A stretch of 53,763 nucleotides of DNA from Fundidesulfovibrio soli (GTDB lineage: Bacteria; Desulfobacterota; Desulfovibrionia; Desulfovibrionales; Desulfovibrionaceae), in contig NZ_JAKZKW010000026.1 in the NCBI RefSeq assembly GCF_022808695.1, positions 1-53,763 of the forward strand, in the 5' to 3' direction. The position numbers were made by a program, and so were the translations under genes. Each line of letters starts with the position of its first letter. Positions within the stretch are counted from its first letter, which is position 1. This document shows, piece by piece, positions 35,629 to 43,790 of this stretch. The notes beneath the pieces are model-generated. The model was not told the DNA's origin and searched no databases. It saw only the letters and a program-made list of their open reading frames with translations.

Positions 35629-37419
35629 TCAGAAAAGTTCCACGTTGTCGCCCAGTCCGTCGTCGCCGCCGGACACCGGGGCGCCGGCTGGGCCGCCGAG
35701 GCCGAGGGCCTGCTCGTGCACCAGACGCTCCTCGTCCATGGTGTAGCGCTGCAGCATCTGCATGAGCGTGGGCGCTCTGGAGGCCCTGTGACCAGGCGGC
35801 AGGGCCACGCCGAGTTCGTCCACAAGCTCCTGGAGGCGGGTTTCCGCGGCTGTGACGGAATCGATCAACCCCCAGCGGAAGTCCAGGGACTCCACTGCGG
35901 CGGCGATGTCGCTCGAAAGCTCCTCCGCCGACTGCTGGACCATCGCCGCCCGCGAGGCCGCCTCGTGGTCCAGGGCCTTGATGCTCGCCACTTCGGCGTC
36001 GAGATCGGTCACCACCGCTTCGAGCTGCGCGCCCTGGTCCCTCTGGGCGACGGCGCTGAAGGTTGCGGCGTCCACCGAGCCGAGCAGCTCAAGAATGCGG
36101 GCGGTCTGTCCCCTGGCGTCCACCGAGAGCTTCTGGATGGCCGAGGCAAGCACTCCCAGGGCCTTGCCTTCATCCCCGGTATGCGCGGCCTTGATGCTCG
36201 CGTTGATGGCGATAAGCTCGATCTCGGAGCCGACCTCCTCGATTTCTCCCACGATGGAGGACATGACGGCGATGGAGTCTGCCACCTGGGCCATGACGGT
36301 GCTCATGCCGCTCTCCAACCGGGCGTATTCACGCAGGGAGCCTGCGATCTGCCCCACTCCCGTTTCGATCTGCGTGAGCACGCCCTCCTGCCCCGCCTCC
36401 TTGGCGGCCAGGGAAGCCGCGCCGGAGGCCATCGCCCGCACCTGGCTGCCGATGGAGGTCATGCTATCCTCAAGGGTCTGCATGGCCCGCGCGAATCGGG
36501 TCCTGGCGTTTCCGAGCTGCGAACGCTGCAGGTCAGCTATGCTGCGCAGCCAGTCGCAGACCTCCTCCCAGTCGGCCGCCTCGGCGGCGAGGCCCACTCC
36601 GGGACCGCTGCGGGCGATGTCGCGCGCCTCTTCGGCTGCCTCGGCCACGTGCTCAAGCTGCTGGCGGATGATGTCATGGAACTGCATGGAGAGAACGGCT
36701 TCCGAAATGTTGCTCACCACGCTCCGCGAGAGACCGGATACGGAATCGGCCGCCTCGCGCGATGCCCGGGTGAGGCCGTCGAGAGCGCTCAGGTCGGCTT
36801 CGAGCATGCTGAGCGCGGACATGGAGCAGCCTCTACGGGCGTCATCCATCTGTTTCAGGCTGATCGATGCGCTTCGGCACTGACCGCTGAGTTCCCTGGC
36901 GCTGAAAAGGATTTTCTCGGAGGATTCGCCAATTTTTCCGGCCAGCTTCTCGACATCGTCGGCCAAGGTCGCGAATCCCGCGCCCTGGTCCCCCAGGCGC
37001 GCGCTCTCAATGCGGGTTGAGACGCCAAGCATGCTCAAATGTTTCACCAGCCTGGCAAAATCACTCATGATTTCGCCAAGCTTCACACCCATTGACCCTA
37101 CGGAGGCAAGTTCCGCGAGCTGCCGGTCGGTGGCCGCGGTGTCGCAGATGCTTCCAAGGCGTTCGAGATTGGCGGCGAGCCTGGCGGTCGCACCGAGAAC
37201 GGCTTCGCCCGAGGTCAGCTCCGTGAGGCCGGAGGCCAGGGCCGATATCTGAGAGGAACGGGAACTGAACCCCTCGAGCTGGGCCCCCAGGCGCAGGAAA
37301 TCCTGCTCGGTTCCGTGAAAGGACTTCAGGAATCCGAGACTGAAACCGTCAAGACCTCCAGCGCAAAGGCTGGCTGCCTGGGGAAGGCGGTCGCAGTCCG
37401 ACGGGGGTGTTGCAGCCAT
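35629..37419 (-). CDS. Soluble MCP-like coiled-coil chemotaxis protein
   Basis: A 596-residue cytosolic helical protein with no membrane segment. It contains two degenerate MCP signalling-hairpin segments: residues about 127-160 (GVSTRIESARLGDQGAGFATL) and about 402-437 (ELIAINASIKAAHTGDEGKA), which both keep the turn of the receptor tip. Between them, about 243-258, is SMQFHDIIRQQLEHV, a motif like that of CheZ/MCP-associated helical proteins. After a Pro/Gly-rich linker the protein ends GDNVELF, which looks like a short docking tail. It is the first gene of the operon and may act as an internal signal receptor or scaffold for the CheA here. ATG at 37419 has GGAG upstream; an ATG at 37443 is possible. 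Confidence 0.65.
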   Translation of the reverse strand: MAATPPSDCDRLPQAASLCAGGLDGFSLGFLKSFHGTEQDFLRLGAQLEGFSSRSSQISALASGLTELTSGEAVLGATARLAANLERLGSICDTAATDRQLAELASVGSMGVKLGEIMSDFARLVKHLSMLGVSTRIESARLGDQGAGFATLADDVEKLAGKIGESSEKILFSARELSGQCRSASISLKQMDDARRGCSMSALSMLEADLSALDGLTRASREAADSVSGLSRSVVSNISEAVLSMQFHDIIRQQLEHVAEAAEEARDIARSGPGVGLAAEAADWEEVCDWLRSIADLQRSQLGNARTRFARAMQTLEDSMTSIGSQVRAMASGAASLAAKEAGQEGVLTQIETGVGQIAGSLREYARLESGMSTVMAQVADSIAVMSSIVGEIEEVGSEIELIAINASIKAAHTGDEGKALGVLASAIQKLSVDARGQTARILELLGSVDAATFSAVAQRDQGAQLEAVVTDLDAEVASIKALDHEAASRAAMVQQSAEELSSDIAAAVESLDFRWGLIDSVTAAETRLQELVDELGVALPPGHRASRAPTLMQMLQRYTMDEERLVHEQALGLGGPAGAPVSGGDDGLGDNVELF

Positions 37420-37442
37420 ATCACTCCATGCTTGCGTTGACA

Positions 37443-37499
37443 TGATGGCTCAGCCGAAAGCGATGACTTTCGGGCATGGCTTATGGTCACGAGCCATCA
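37443..37499 (-). other. Nested stem-loop in the leader of the chemotaxis operon
   Basis: A 9-bp perfect outer stem (TGATGGCTC, 37443-37451, with GAGCCATCA, 37491-37499) encloses a 7-bp perfect inner hairpin (CCGAAAG, 37454-37460, with CTTTCGG, 37467-37473; loop CGATGA). It lies 24 nt before the preferred ATG of the MCP-like gene and downstream of the DedA gene. No T-run follows, so it is not a terminator. Confidence 0.45.
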
Positions 37500-37587
37500 G
37501 ATTGGCCGAAGAGCAAGGAAAAGGCAAGTTGACGCCCGTGGTTAAGAACATATTCACTGCCATGCACACCGAGAGTGAGCGCAGGAG

Positions 37588-38220
37588 CTATTTGTCCTGT
37601 CCGGGTTTGGAATCTTCGGCAGGGGCGGCGCACTCGCCGGTCAGGGCGGCCTCCTGCTGCTCACGGACACGCTTGCGGTGCCGGTAGAACCACACGCCCC
37701 CCCCCACAACCACGGCAACGATGAGGATGATCATTTCGATGTGGTGGATGTCCTTGAGGACGTTGGCCACCACTGTACCGAAGAAGTACCCGGCGTAGGC
37801 GAAACTCACGGCCCATATGCCCGCGCCGATGGCGTTGAGGACGAAGAACTTGACCCCTGAAATATCCGTGGTGCCGAGTATGAAAGGAGTCAGGTTCCGA
37901 AGGCCGTAGAAGAACCTGAAAGAAAGGATCAGGGCTTCGTGGAAGCGCTCCAGCATGGCATGCACGCGCTCAACCTGGCATTTCCACTTGGGGCGGTTCT
38001 CCACGAACTTCTTGCCTTTGAACCGGCCGATGTAGAATGCGGCCTGATCGCCAGAAAGGCTGCCCAGAAACGCCCACAGGATGCACAGCGAGATGTCGAG
38101 CTGGCCGCTATGCGCCAGAAAACCGGCCACCAGGAGGATGGTCTCTCCTTCGAGAAAGGTGCCTATGAAGAGAGCGAGATAGCCGTAATTGCTTATCAGA
38201 CCTTCAAGAGTTTCCAACAT
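37588..38220 (-). CDS. DedA family membrane protein
   Basis: A 210-residue DedA/SNARE-associated-type inner-membrane protein; the family includes flippases for undecaprenyl phosphate and lipids. The hallmark FLEGETILLVAGFLAHSGQLD (about residues 18-38) is followed by GSLSGDQAAFYIGR, the FRFFYGLRNLTPFILGTTDI stretch (re-entrant Arg motif) and two C-terminal membrane segments, then a charged tail with Cys. About four to five hydrophobic segments in all. The ATG at 38220 places the start right at the first helix. The frame is open to 38292, but the added residues are not DedA-like. It lies upstream of the chemotaxis operon on the same strand with 168 nt between the coding regions, so probably separately transcribed. 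Confidence 0.85.
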   Translation of the reverse strand: MLETLEGLISNYGYLALFIGTFLEGETILLVAGFLAHSGQLDISLCILWAFLGSLSGDQAAFYIGRFKGKKFVENRPKWKCQVERVHAMLERFHEALILSFRFFYGLRNLTPFILGTTDISGVKFFVLNAIGAGIWAVSFAYAGYFFGTVVANVLKDIHHIEMIILIVAVVVGGGVWFYRHRKRVREQQEAALTGECAAPAEDSKPGQDK

Positions 38221-38827
38221 TTTTGGCGCAACCTGCTTGAGTTGGGTTCCGGAAAGGCAGACCGGGCGCGTCCGCCGCGGCGTTGCCTGCATGCCTCAGG
38301 CGTGGAATGATTATGCGGCCCCACCCTTTCTGTCCATTCATATCTCCACCCCGGCCCGGCCGACGTCCCGGGGGACCGCCGGGAATTCGCACGCTTGCCG
38401 GAAACCAGACAATGGATATAGCTGCGCAAAATATTTACCAAATCGTCACGATTTCAACACAATCGAGGCTTGCCAACATATCGTGACGAAACAGAACGAC
38501 ATCAATCACCAGATCAGCCCGCCGATATGAACCAATTGTACATTTACGCAACACTAAACATTGAAGGCCACCGCACAAACTGCACATATATTATACGTAA
38601 AAATGCAGCTGCGCCATCATGATACGGAACAACAGCATGGCAGCACCCGTGCAACACAAATACAAAACGGACCGCCCACAAATGTCGGCGTTGCACTCTG
38701 ATCCATTTGGAATTATACAAATCAAGACAGGAATGAATCTTAAAGACTGATATCCGGGCCATATGCGCAAAAGGCACATATGATCGCTGCACTGGCTACT
38801 CCAACTCAAGCAGGGAGGGTATGAGCG
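38221..38827. other. Long intergenic region upstream of the transmembrane MCP
   Basis: About 600 nt with rising AT content toward the right. It holds the operator-like palindrome pair (38442-38490) and a Shine-Dalgarno GGGAGGG at 38813-38819 for the MCP. It also holds a GCCGATAT element at 38522-38529 that resembles a sigma-28 -10 box, but its -35 partner is poor. No protein-coding region is supported on either strand. The region is probably a promoter and regulatory zone for the divergent DedA and MCP genes. Confidence 0.45.
38442..38490. promoter_or_regulatory. Pair of ATCGTnACGAT-type palindromes
   Basis: ATCGTCACGAT at 38442-38452 is a perfect 11-bp palindrome with a central C. ATCGTGACGAA at 38480-38490 is the same palindrome with a central G and one deviating end base. 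Centres are 38 nt apart. As a side effect the 10-bp cores form an inverted repeat. This geometry suits two dimeric regulator sites upstream of the MCP or DedA gene. The regulator is not known. Confidence 0.45.
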
Positions 38828-40957
38828 ATGTCAAAATTTAGGACCGTATCCATTTTTTGGCGCCTGAGCACCTTTATAGCCCTTGGAATCCTTGCCCTCT
38901 CGGCGTCCATCTATATTTCAGCCAAATATCTCATCAACAATACACTGACGGAAAAGGCATATTCAGACCTTGCCGGCGACGTTAACACCCTCGATGCGTT
39001 CCTGAACGACAAAGGTCAATATTGTCTTGCTGTTGCCGAGATGGTCCAGCAGCTCCGGCGAGTGCAGGGCGCCTACGCCGTGTCCCCCATCGACAAGGAC
39101 GCTCTGCAGACCGTCGCGGACGAGGTTTACACACAGTTCAAGCTCGGCGCCGTGACATTCACCGACGACAAGGGGATCGTCATGGCAAGAGGCAAAAAGC
39201 CCGGGCAGAACGGCGACAGCAATTTCAACCTTTTCGGCATGCAAAAGGTATTCACCACGCGCAAGCCGTTCATAGGGTTCGACACGGCCCGAGCCATCCC
39301 CTTCCTCTTCGTCTGCCGGTTCCCCCTCACCGACAAGGACGGCAAGCTCATCGGCGTGTTCACCGCCGGGTACGACCTGGGCACCGAAGTGTTCATCGAC
39401 TCCATGAGGGCCGTCACCGGTGGAGCGGACATCTCCCTGTTGGTCAAGAACGAAAAAGGGGAGTTCATCCGCCATCAGACCACCCTGAAGGACAAGGCCG
39501 GCAAGCGCGGGACCGGCACGGTGCTTGAGAACCCGGAGGTGCTGCAGAACGCCGTGGCCAAGGCCCAGCCGTTCACCACGACCCAGAAGATCGACGGGCG
39601 GGAATACTACTCCACCTACAAACCCCTGATGAAGGACACCGAGGTTTTCGGCCTGATGGCAGTGCTCAACAGCACGGACGAGAACTATACCGCCCAGGGT
39701 AAAATCGCCACGCCCCTGCTGTTCATCGTGCTCGGACTGGGAGTGCTCATCATCGGTGGAACAATGGTCATGATCCGCAAGATCACCAAGCCCCTGGTGA
39801 GTATCGCGGACACCTCAGGCCAGGTGGCCCAGGGCGACTTCGACGCCCAGTTCCCGCCAGAAAGGGTATTCTTCGGAGAACTGCTGACGCTGTACGGCTC
39901 CCTGAAAACCATGGTCGAATCCCTGAAGGCCAAGATTGCGGAGGCCAACCAGCAGTCCGAGGCGGCCGCACGCGAAGCCGAAATTGCCAGCAAGGCCACG
40001 GCCGAGGCCGAAAAAGCGACTCAAAGGGCTGAGATGGCCATGGTCGAGGGTATGCGCCAGGCTGCGGGCAAACTGGAAGGCATCGTGGACGTCGTGTCTT
40101 CAGCGTCCGAGGAGCTTTCCGCCCAGATCGAGCAGTCCAGCCGGGGCAGCGAGCTTCAGGCCTCCCGCGTGTCCGAGACGGCCACCGCCATGGAGGAGAT
40201 GAACGCAACCGTGCTGGAGGTTGCGCGCAACGCCTCCCGCACGGCCCAGACAGCCGACCAGGCCAGGGCCAAGGCTCAGCAGGGCGCCGACATTGTGGGC
40301 AAGGTCGTGGCCGGCATAGGCGACGTGCAGACCCACGCCCAGGAGCTCAAGACCGACATGGACTCACTGGGCAAGCTCGCAGCGGGGATCGGTCAGATCC
40401 TCAACGTCATCTCGGACATAGCCGACCAGACCAACCTGCTGGCGCTCAACGCGGCCATCGAGGCAGCACGCGCGGGCGACGCCGGGCGCGGCTTCGCGGT
40501 GGTGGCCGACGAGGTGCGCAAGCTTGCCGAAAAGACCCAGACAGCCACCAAGGAAGTCGGCGACGCCATTCGGGACATCCAGTCCGGCACGCAGAAGAAC
40601 ATCGGCAACGTGGACAGGACCGTGCAGACCATCGAGTCTACCACGACCCTGGCCACCAGATCCGGCGAAACCCTTGGGGAGATCGTCTCGCTCATCGACA
40701 CCGCCACCGACCAGGTCCGCTCCATCGCCACGGCCTCGGAGCAGCAGTCCTCGGCCAGCGAGGAGATCAACCACTCCATCGAGGAGATCAACTCCATCTC
40801 GGCCCAGACCGCAGAAGCCATGACCCAGGCGGCCCAGGCCGTCTCGGAGATGGCCCACCAGGCCCAGGTGCTGCGGGGGATCATCCAGGATATGCAGTCA
40901 GAGAGCGGTGGCGGGACCCAAGCCCTGGCTCCCGGCGGGAAGGCGCTTCCACGCTAG
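38828..40957 (+). CDS. Methyl-accepting chemotaxis protein with Cache sensor
   Basis: A 709-residue transmembrane receptor. Segment 1 (residues 12-32) is followed by a double-Cache-like periplasmic sensor (about 40-290, with [16 protein letters not shown] and [14 protein letters not shown]). Segment 2 is [20 protein letters not shown] (about 300-320), then HAMP ([20 protein letters not shown]) and a long helical bundle ending in the MCP hairpin ([20 protein letters not shown] ... [11 protein letters not shown]). Ala/Glu-rich helices carry likely methylation sites. The ligand cannot be read; the Cache domain suggests a small molecule. GGGAGGG about 8 nt before the ATG at 38828 chooses that start over the out-of-frame ATG at 38821. 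It lies opposite the DedA/chemotaxis genes. Confidence 0.88.
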   Translation: MSKFRTVSIFWRLSTFIALGILALSASIYISAKYLINNTLTEKAYSDLAGDVNTLDAFLNDKGQYCLAVAEMVQQLRRVQGAYAVSPIDKDALQTVADEVYTQFKLGAVTFTDDKGIVMARGKKPGQNGDSNFNLFGMQKVFTTRKPFIGFDTARAIPFLFVCRFPLTDKDGKLIGVFTAGYDLGTEVFIDSMRAVTGGADISLLVKNEKGEFIRHQTTLKDKAGKRGTGTVLENPEVLQNAVAKAQPFTTTQKIDGREYYSTYKPLMKDTEVFGLMAVLNSTDENYTAQGKIATPLLFIVLGLGVLIIGGTMVMIRKITKPLVSIADTSGQVAQGDFDAQFPPERVFFGELLTLYGSLKTMVESLKAKIAEANQQSEAAAREAEIASKATAEAEKATQRAEMAMVEGMRQAAGKLEGIVDVVSSASEELSAQIEQSSRGSELQASRVSETATAMEEMNATVLEVARNASRTAQTADQARAKAQQGADIVGKVVAGIGDVQTHAQELKTDMDSLGKLAAGIGQILNVISDIADQTNLLALNAAIEAARAGDAGRGFAVVADEVRKLAEKTQTATKEVGDAIRDIQSGTQKNIGNVDRTVQTIESTTTLATRSGETLGEIVSLIDTATDQVRSIATASEQQSSASEEINHSIEEINSISAQTAEAMTQAAQAVSEMAHQAQVLRGIIQDMQSESGGGTQALAPGGKALPR

Positions 40958-41094
40958 GGCCGGGCCCTGTGAAAGGGCAGCCGTTTTCCGGCTTCAATTC
41001 CCATGGTTTCTCGTGTTACGCAGGGAAACCGTAGGAACGGGAGTTACGGACGCCGTACAAGCCGGACTGCGTGCAGTCGACCTGGGAGGAGAAC

Positions 41095-41349
41095 ATGAAG
41101 ATGCCCGTCCGAGACGCCGGCCAAGGCGCCGCCGAGAGGGCCGAAAAAATTGCCGACGCCAGGGAGATGTGCATCTCCCGGCTGCGCGCCCTGCCCCGCG
41201 ACAGGCGCGAGGCCGTGGCCGACGCCATCCTGGCCCTGGCAGACCCCGAATGGTGGGACTTGCGGCGCAAGGGAGCGGACGTGTTCCTGCTCATCATGGA
41301 GACGCACAAGGCCCGGGTGCTCAAGATCATGCAGGGGGAGGCGCGCTGA
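41095..41349 (+). CDS. Small helical protein of unknown function
   Basis: An 84-residue cytosolic protein. GGGAGGAG immediately precedes the ATG at 41095. The protein is helical and charged: AAERAEKIADAREMCISRLRAL, then RREAVADAILALADPEWWDLRRKGADVFLLIMETH. The WWDLRRKGADV and FLLIMETHKARVLKIMQ segments look like a small alpha-helical fold; one Cys occurs. No membrane segment, no signal. I recognise no family. It lies between the transmembrane MCP and a 29-residue peptide; the neighbourhood does not define a pathway. Confidence 0.6.
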   Translation: MKMPVRDAGQGAAERAEKIADAREMCISRLRALPRDRREAVADAILALADPEWWDLRRKGADVFLLIMETHKARVLKIMQGEAR

Positions 41350-41411
41350 CCGGCCGCCCTCCCCTGGCCCGCTTCCGCCCCGGCGTGTAACCAAGCGCGC
41401 CGGGCGCACGT

Positions 41412-41447
41412 CTCGTGTTCATGGGAAATACAGCAGCCGAACACGAG
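41412..41447 (+). promoter_or_regulatory. Inverted repeat covering the SD of the 29-residue peptide
   Basis: CTCGTGTTC (41412-41420) and GAACACGAG (41439-41447) form a perfect 9-bp inverted repeat around an 18-nt spacer. The right arm includes GAG of the GAGGGA that serves as the Shine-Dalgarno of the ORF at 41457. As RNA it could hide that site; as DNA it could be an operator. Both are inferences. Confidence 0.5.
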
Positions 41448-41456
41448 GGATCCGCC

Positions 41457-41546
41457 ATGGAACGCGCACTCACCGCAACGATGGAAGTGCTGGCTTACGC
41501 CTTCATCCTCGGCCTGGTCGCCATGACCCTGTTTGAGAACCTCTAG
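41457..41546 (+). CDS. 29-residue single-helix membrane peptide, candidate small protein
   Basis: A peptide of 29 residues starting MERALTATMEVLAYAFILGL with a hydrophobic helix (VLAYAFILGLVAMTLF) and short charged ends (ENL at the C-terminus). A well-placed GAGGGA lies about 8 nt upstream. It is of the size and shape of KdpF-type or other membrane-acting small proteins, but it is 4 kb from the kdp operon. The upstream inverted repeat and the downstream hairpin at 41600-41648 suggest regulated expression. No family is recognised. Too short for confident calling; evidence is the RBS, the amphiphile pattern and codon use. Confidence 0.45.
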   Translation: MERALTATMEVLAYAFILGLVAMTLFENL

Positions 41547-41599
41547 CCCGCCCCGATTCCCGCGCCTCAGCCTAGGCGGGACCGGCCGCCCCCGCGGCA

Positions 41600-41648
41600 G
41601 GCCCTTGCACCCGCCGGGTGGGACTGCACCCACTTCCCGGCCAGGGCC
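41600..41648. other. Nested hairpin between the 29-residue peptide and cls
   Basis: GGCCCT (41600-41605) pairs with AGGGCC (41643-41648), CCGGG (41614-41618) with CCCGG (41636-41640), and inner GTGG (41618-41621 region) with CCAC (41630-41633), or alternatively GGGTG with CACCC. No T-run follows on either strand. It lies in the convergent gap between the plus-strand small ORF and the minus-strand cardiolipin synthase gene. Confidence 0.35.
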
Positions 41649-41762
41649 ACCGGATTCATGCCGTCATCTCTCCTTTGCGGGCGAGGTCGGCCTCTGCGGC
41701 CCGCACTCCCTTGGACGTGACTTCCCGGCACATGGTCACAGGGAATTTCATGGCCGCCCGGC

Positions 41763-43217
41763 TTACAGAACGGGGCCGAGCATGGCTATTGTGTTGCCCC
41801 AGAGCCGCCGCGCTGTGCTCCACTGCTCCACCTGGGCCGCCGTGACCTGGTGCGACCGCCCGAGGTAGGCCTTCTGGCAGCGACGCACTTCGGCAGTCAG
41901 GGCGGCGTCGTGGAAGAGGACGTTGTTCTCGAAATTGAGCTCGAAGCTGCGCCTGTCCATGTTCGCGGAGCCGATGAGGGTGACCTCGCCGTCCAGCGTC
42001 AGGGTCTTGGCGTGCAAAAGCCCCCCTTCATACTCGTAGATGCGCACCCCGGCCTCCAGCAGGTCGGGGTAGTAGCTGCGGCTGGCCGCCCCCACCACCC
42101 ATGAGTCGTTGCGCGCGGGAAACACCACCGTCGTGCTCACGCCCCGGCGCGCGCAGGCGCACAGCGCGGCCTGCATGGCCTCGTCCGGAACGTAGTACGG
42201 CGTGGTGATGAACAGCTCGCGCCGGGCGGCGAACATCAGGTTCGCGAACACCTCGGGCATGGCGGAGTGCCGCATGGTCGGCCCGGTGCCGATCACCTGG
42301 GCCGTCGCCCCGGGCTGGCCGGGCGGTAGGGGCTCCCTGAGCAGGAAGGTGATGTCCTCGTCCACCATGCTCATCCAGTCACCGGCGAAGAGGCTCTGGT
42401 TCTGCCGCGCCACCGGGCCCTCGAAGCGCATGAGCACGTCCACCCAGGGCGCGAAGCGGGCCTTGATCCTGAACTCGGGGTCCGCGCAGTTCTGGCTGCC
42501 GCAGTAGGTGACGGAGTTGTCTATCACCACGATCTTGCGGTGGTTTCTCAGATCGATGCGACCGCGCAGCATGCGCAGCAGCGGATTGCCTATGGGCAGG
42601 GCCGTGGCTGTGCGGACGCCTGCCTCCCGCATGGACCGCCAATGCTTGGAGCGCAGCATCGCGCGCGAGCCCAGGGCGTCGGCCATGACCCGGCATGTCA
42701 CCCCCCGCCTGGCCGCCCGTTTCAGGGCCTCGGCCACCTTGAGGCCGTTGTTGTCACGCAGCCAAATGTAGAACACCAGGTGGACGTGGTTCTTCGCGGC
42801 GTCGATGTCCGCCACGATGGAGTCGATGCCGGCGTTGGAGTCGGTGAACAGCCACCCTTGGTTGCCGCCCACGGGAGGGAAGCCGTTCACGGATTGGCCC
42901 ATCTGGAAAAGATGAGGGTAGCACGCTGCCATATCGGGCTTGTAGCAAGGGTCCAGCGCACCTGGGATGCATTCCAGATCCGGCAGTTTCTCCCGGGCCT
43001 TGAGGGCTCTCTCCACGCGGGCGTTGCCGATGTTGGTCTCGCCGAGCAGCAGGTAGGCCACGATGCCCACCACGGGCAGCGCGACCATCACCACCACCCA
43101 GGCCACGCGGGACGCAGGCTCCCTGTGCGGGCGCAGAATTGCCCGGCCCATGAAGACCAGATGCACGGCCCAGAGTAATCCCGTGCCCAGCGCGAAGAGC
43201 AGACTTTCACCAGCCAT
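41763..43217 (-). CDS. cls: Cardiolipin synthase
   Basis: Makes cardiolipin from phosphatidylglycerol at the inner membrane (bacterial type). Two N-terminal membrane segments (residues 3-25 and about 40-60) are followed by two phospholipase-D HKD domains: RNHRKIVVIDNS (H-x-K-x4-D, about residue 225) with the following CGSQN, and LLHAKTLTLDGEVTLIGSANMD (about 400). Both copies are complete, so it should be active. The length of 484 residues is typical. No Shine-Dalgarno of note precedes the ATG at 43217, and a downstream Met at residue 23 is possible but would cut the first helix. It is divergent from the 77-residue gene at 43373. The YIWLRDNNG and FLLREPLPPGQPGATAQVIGTGP segments match the family. 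Confidence 0.9.
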   Translation of the reverse strand: MAGESLLFALGTGLLWAVHLVFMGRAILRPHREPASRVAWVVVMVALPVVGIVAYLLLGETNIGNARVERALKAREKLPDLECIPGALDPCYKPDMAACYPHLFQMGQSVNGFPPVGGNQGWLFTDSNAGIDSIVADIDAAKNHVHLVFYIWLRDNNGLKVAEALKRAARRGVTCRVMADALGSRAMLRSKHWRSMREAGVRTATALPIGNPLLRMLRGRIDLRNHRKIVVIDNSVTYCGSQNCADPEFRIKARFAPWVDVLMRFEGPVARQNQSLFAGDWMSMVDEDITFLLREPLPPGQPGATAQVIGTGPTMRHSAMPEVFANLMFAARRELFITTPYYVPDEAMQAALCACARRGVSTTVVFPARNDSWVVGAASRSYYPDLLEAGVRIYEYEGGLLHAKTLTLDGEVTLIGSANMDRRSFELNFENNVLFHDAALTAEVRRCQKAYLGRSHQVTAAQVEQWSTARRLWGNTIAMLGPVL

Positions 43218-43372
43218 TGCGAACGGTTGTTACTGAAAGGTGAGAGCGTCCGTCAACGGCTGAATCGAACGGCTGTGTGATGTCGTCCTGCACGAAACCT
43301 CGGATTGACATCCGGGCCGGATGGTGGCTCATACTTACCGTGACCCCCAACCCCGCAGACAGGAGGACCGAC

Positions 43373-43606
43373 ATGACCACTTGGATCTGGGTCGCCCGCT
43401 GGATCAAGAACACAAGCAACGAAGCCGCCGTGAAGCAGGCTGCGGCGGGCATCCGCAAGCACTGGGAGGAGGTCGCCCTGGACCAGGGCCTGGACCCCGC
43501 GAAGAACGTCACCATCGCCGAGGGAGAGAAGGAAATCCGCGTCGGAATATCCGAGGAGTTCGACGAGGAGATGCGCGAAGGCCCGGGTGAATGGCGTTAC
43601 TACTAA
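43373..43606 (+). CDS. Small acidic protein of unknown function
   Basis: A 77-residue protein with AGGAGG before the ATG at 43373. The start WIWVARWIKNTSNEAAVKQA is hydrophobic then helical; the rest (AGIRKHWEEVALDQGLDPAK, then an acidic tail EEFDEEMREGPGEWRYY) is charged. No signal or membrane segment longer than about 10 residues. I do not recognise the family. It is divergent from cls with a 155-nt gap, and is followed by a terminator. The frame extends upstream to 43277, but the strong RBS sits at the shorter start. Confidence 0.6.
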   Translation: MTTWIWVARWIKNTSNEAAVKQAAAGIRKHWEEVALDQGLDPAKNVTIAEGEKEIRVGISEEFDEEMREGPGEWRYY

Positions 43607-43634
43607 CCGGACGATAAAAAGGTCTTCATCAGAT

Positions 43635-43656
43635 CGCCCCAGGGTAACCTGGGGCG
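43635..43656 (+). terminator. Rho-independent terminator after the 77-residue protein gene
   Basis: A 9-bp perfect stem, CGCCCCAGG with CCTGGGGCG, around a GTAA loop (43644-43647), followed by TTTGTGT. It lies 28 nt beyond the stop of the preceding gene. Confidence 0.75.
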
Positions 43657-43790
43657 TTTGTGTCAGCGAGTCCTGACCACCCTGCTCCGACCCCAGACAC
43701 GTCGCTCTCGACTACAGTCCGTCCAAGGCGTATAAACCCCGAAGGGCTTGGCAGCCTTTGTAACAGAGCTGCATGCCGGGGTAAGACTCC

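Noticed and set aside
38522-38529. GCCGATAT resembling a sigma-28 -10 box
   Set aside because: The -35 partner is poor (TCAA in place of TAAA) and the site is 300 nt from the MCP start.
40966-40995. Small hairpins after the transmembrane MCP gene
   Set aside because: Short stems without a T-run; not good enough to call a terminator.
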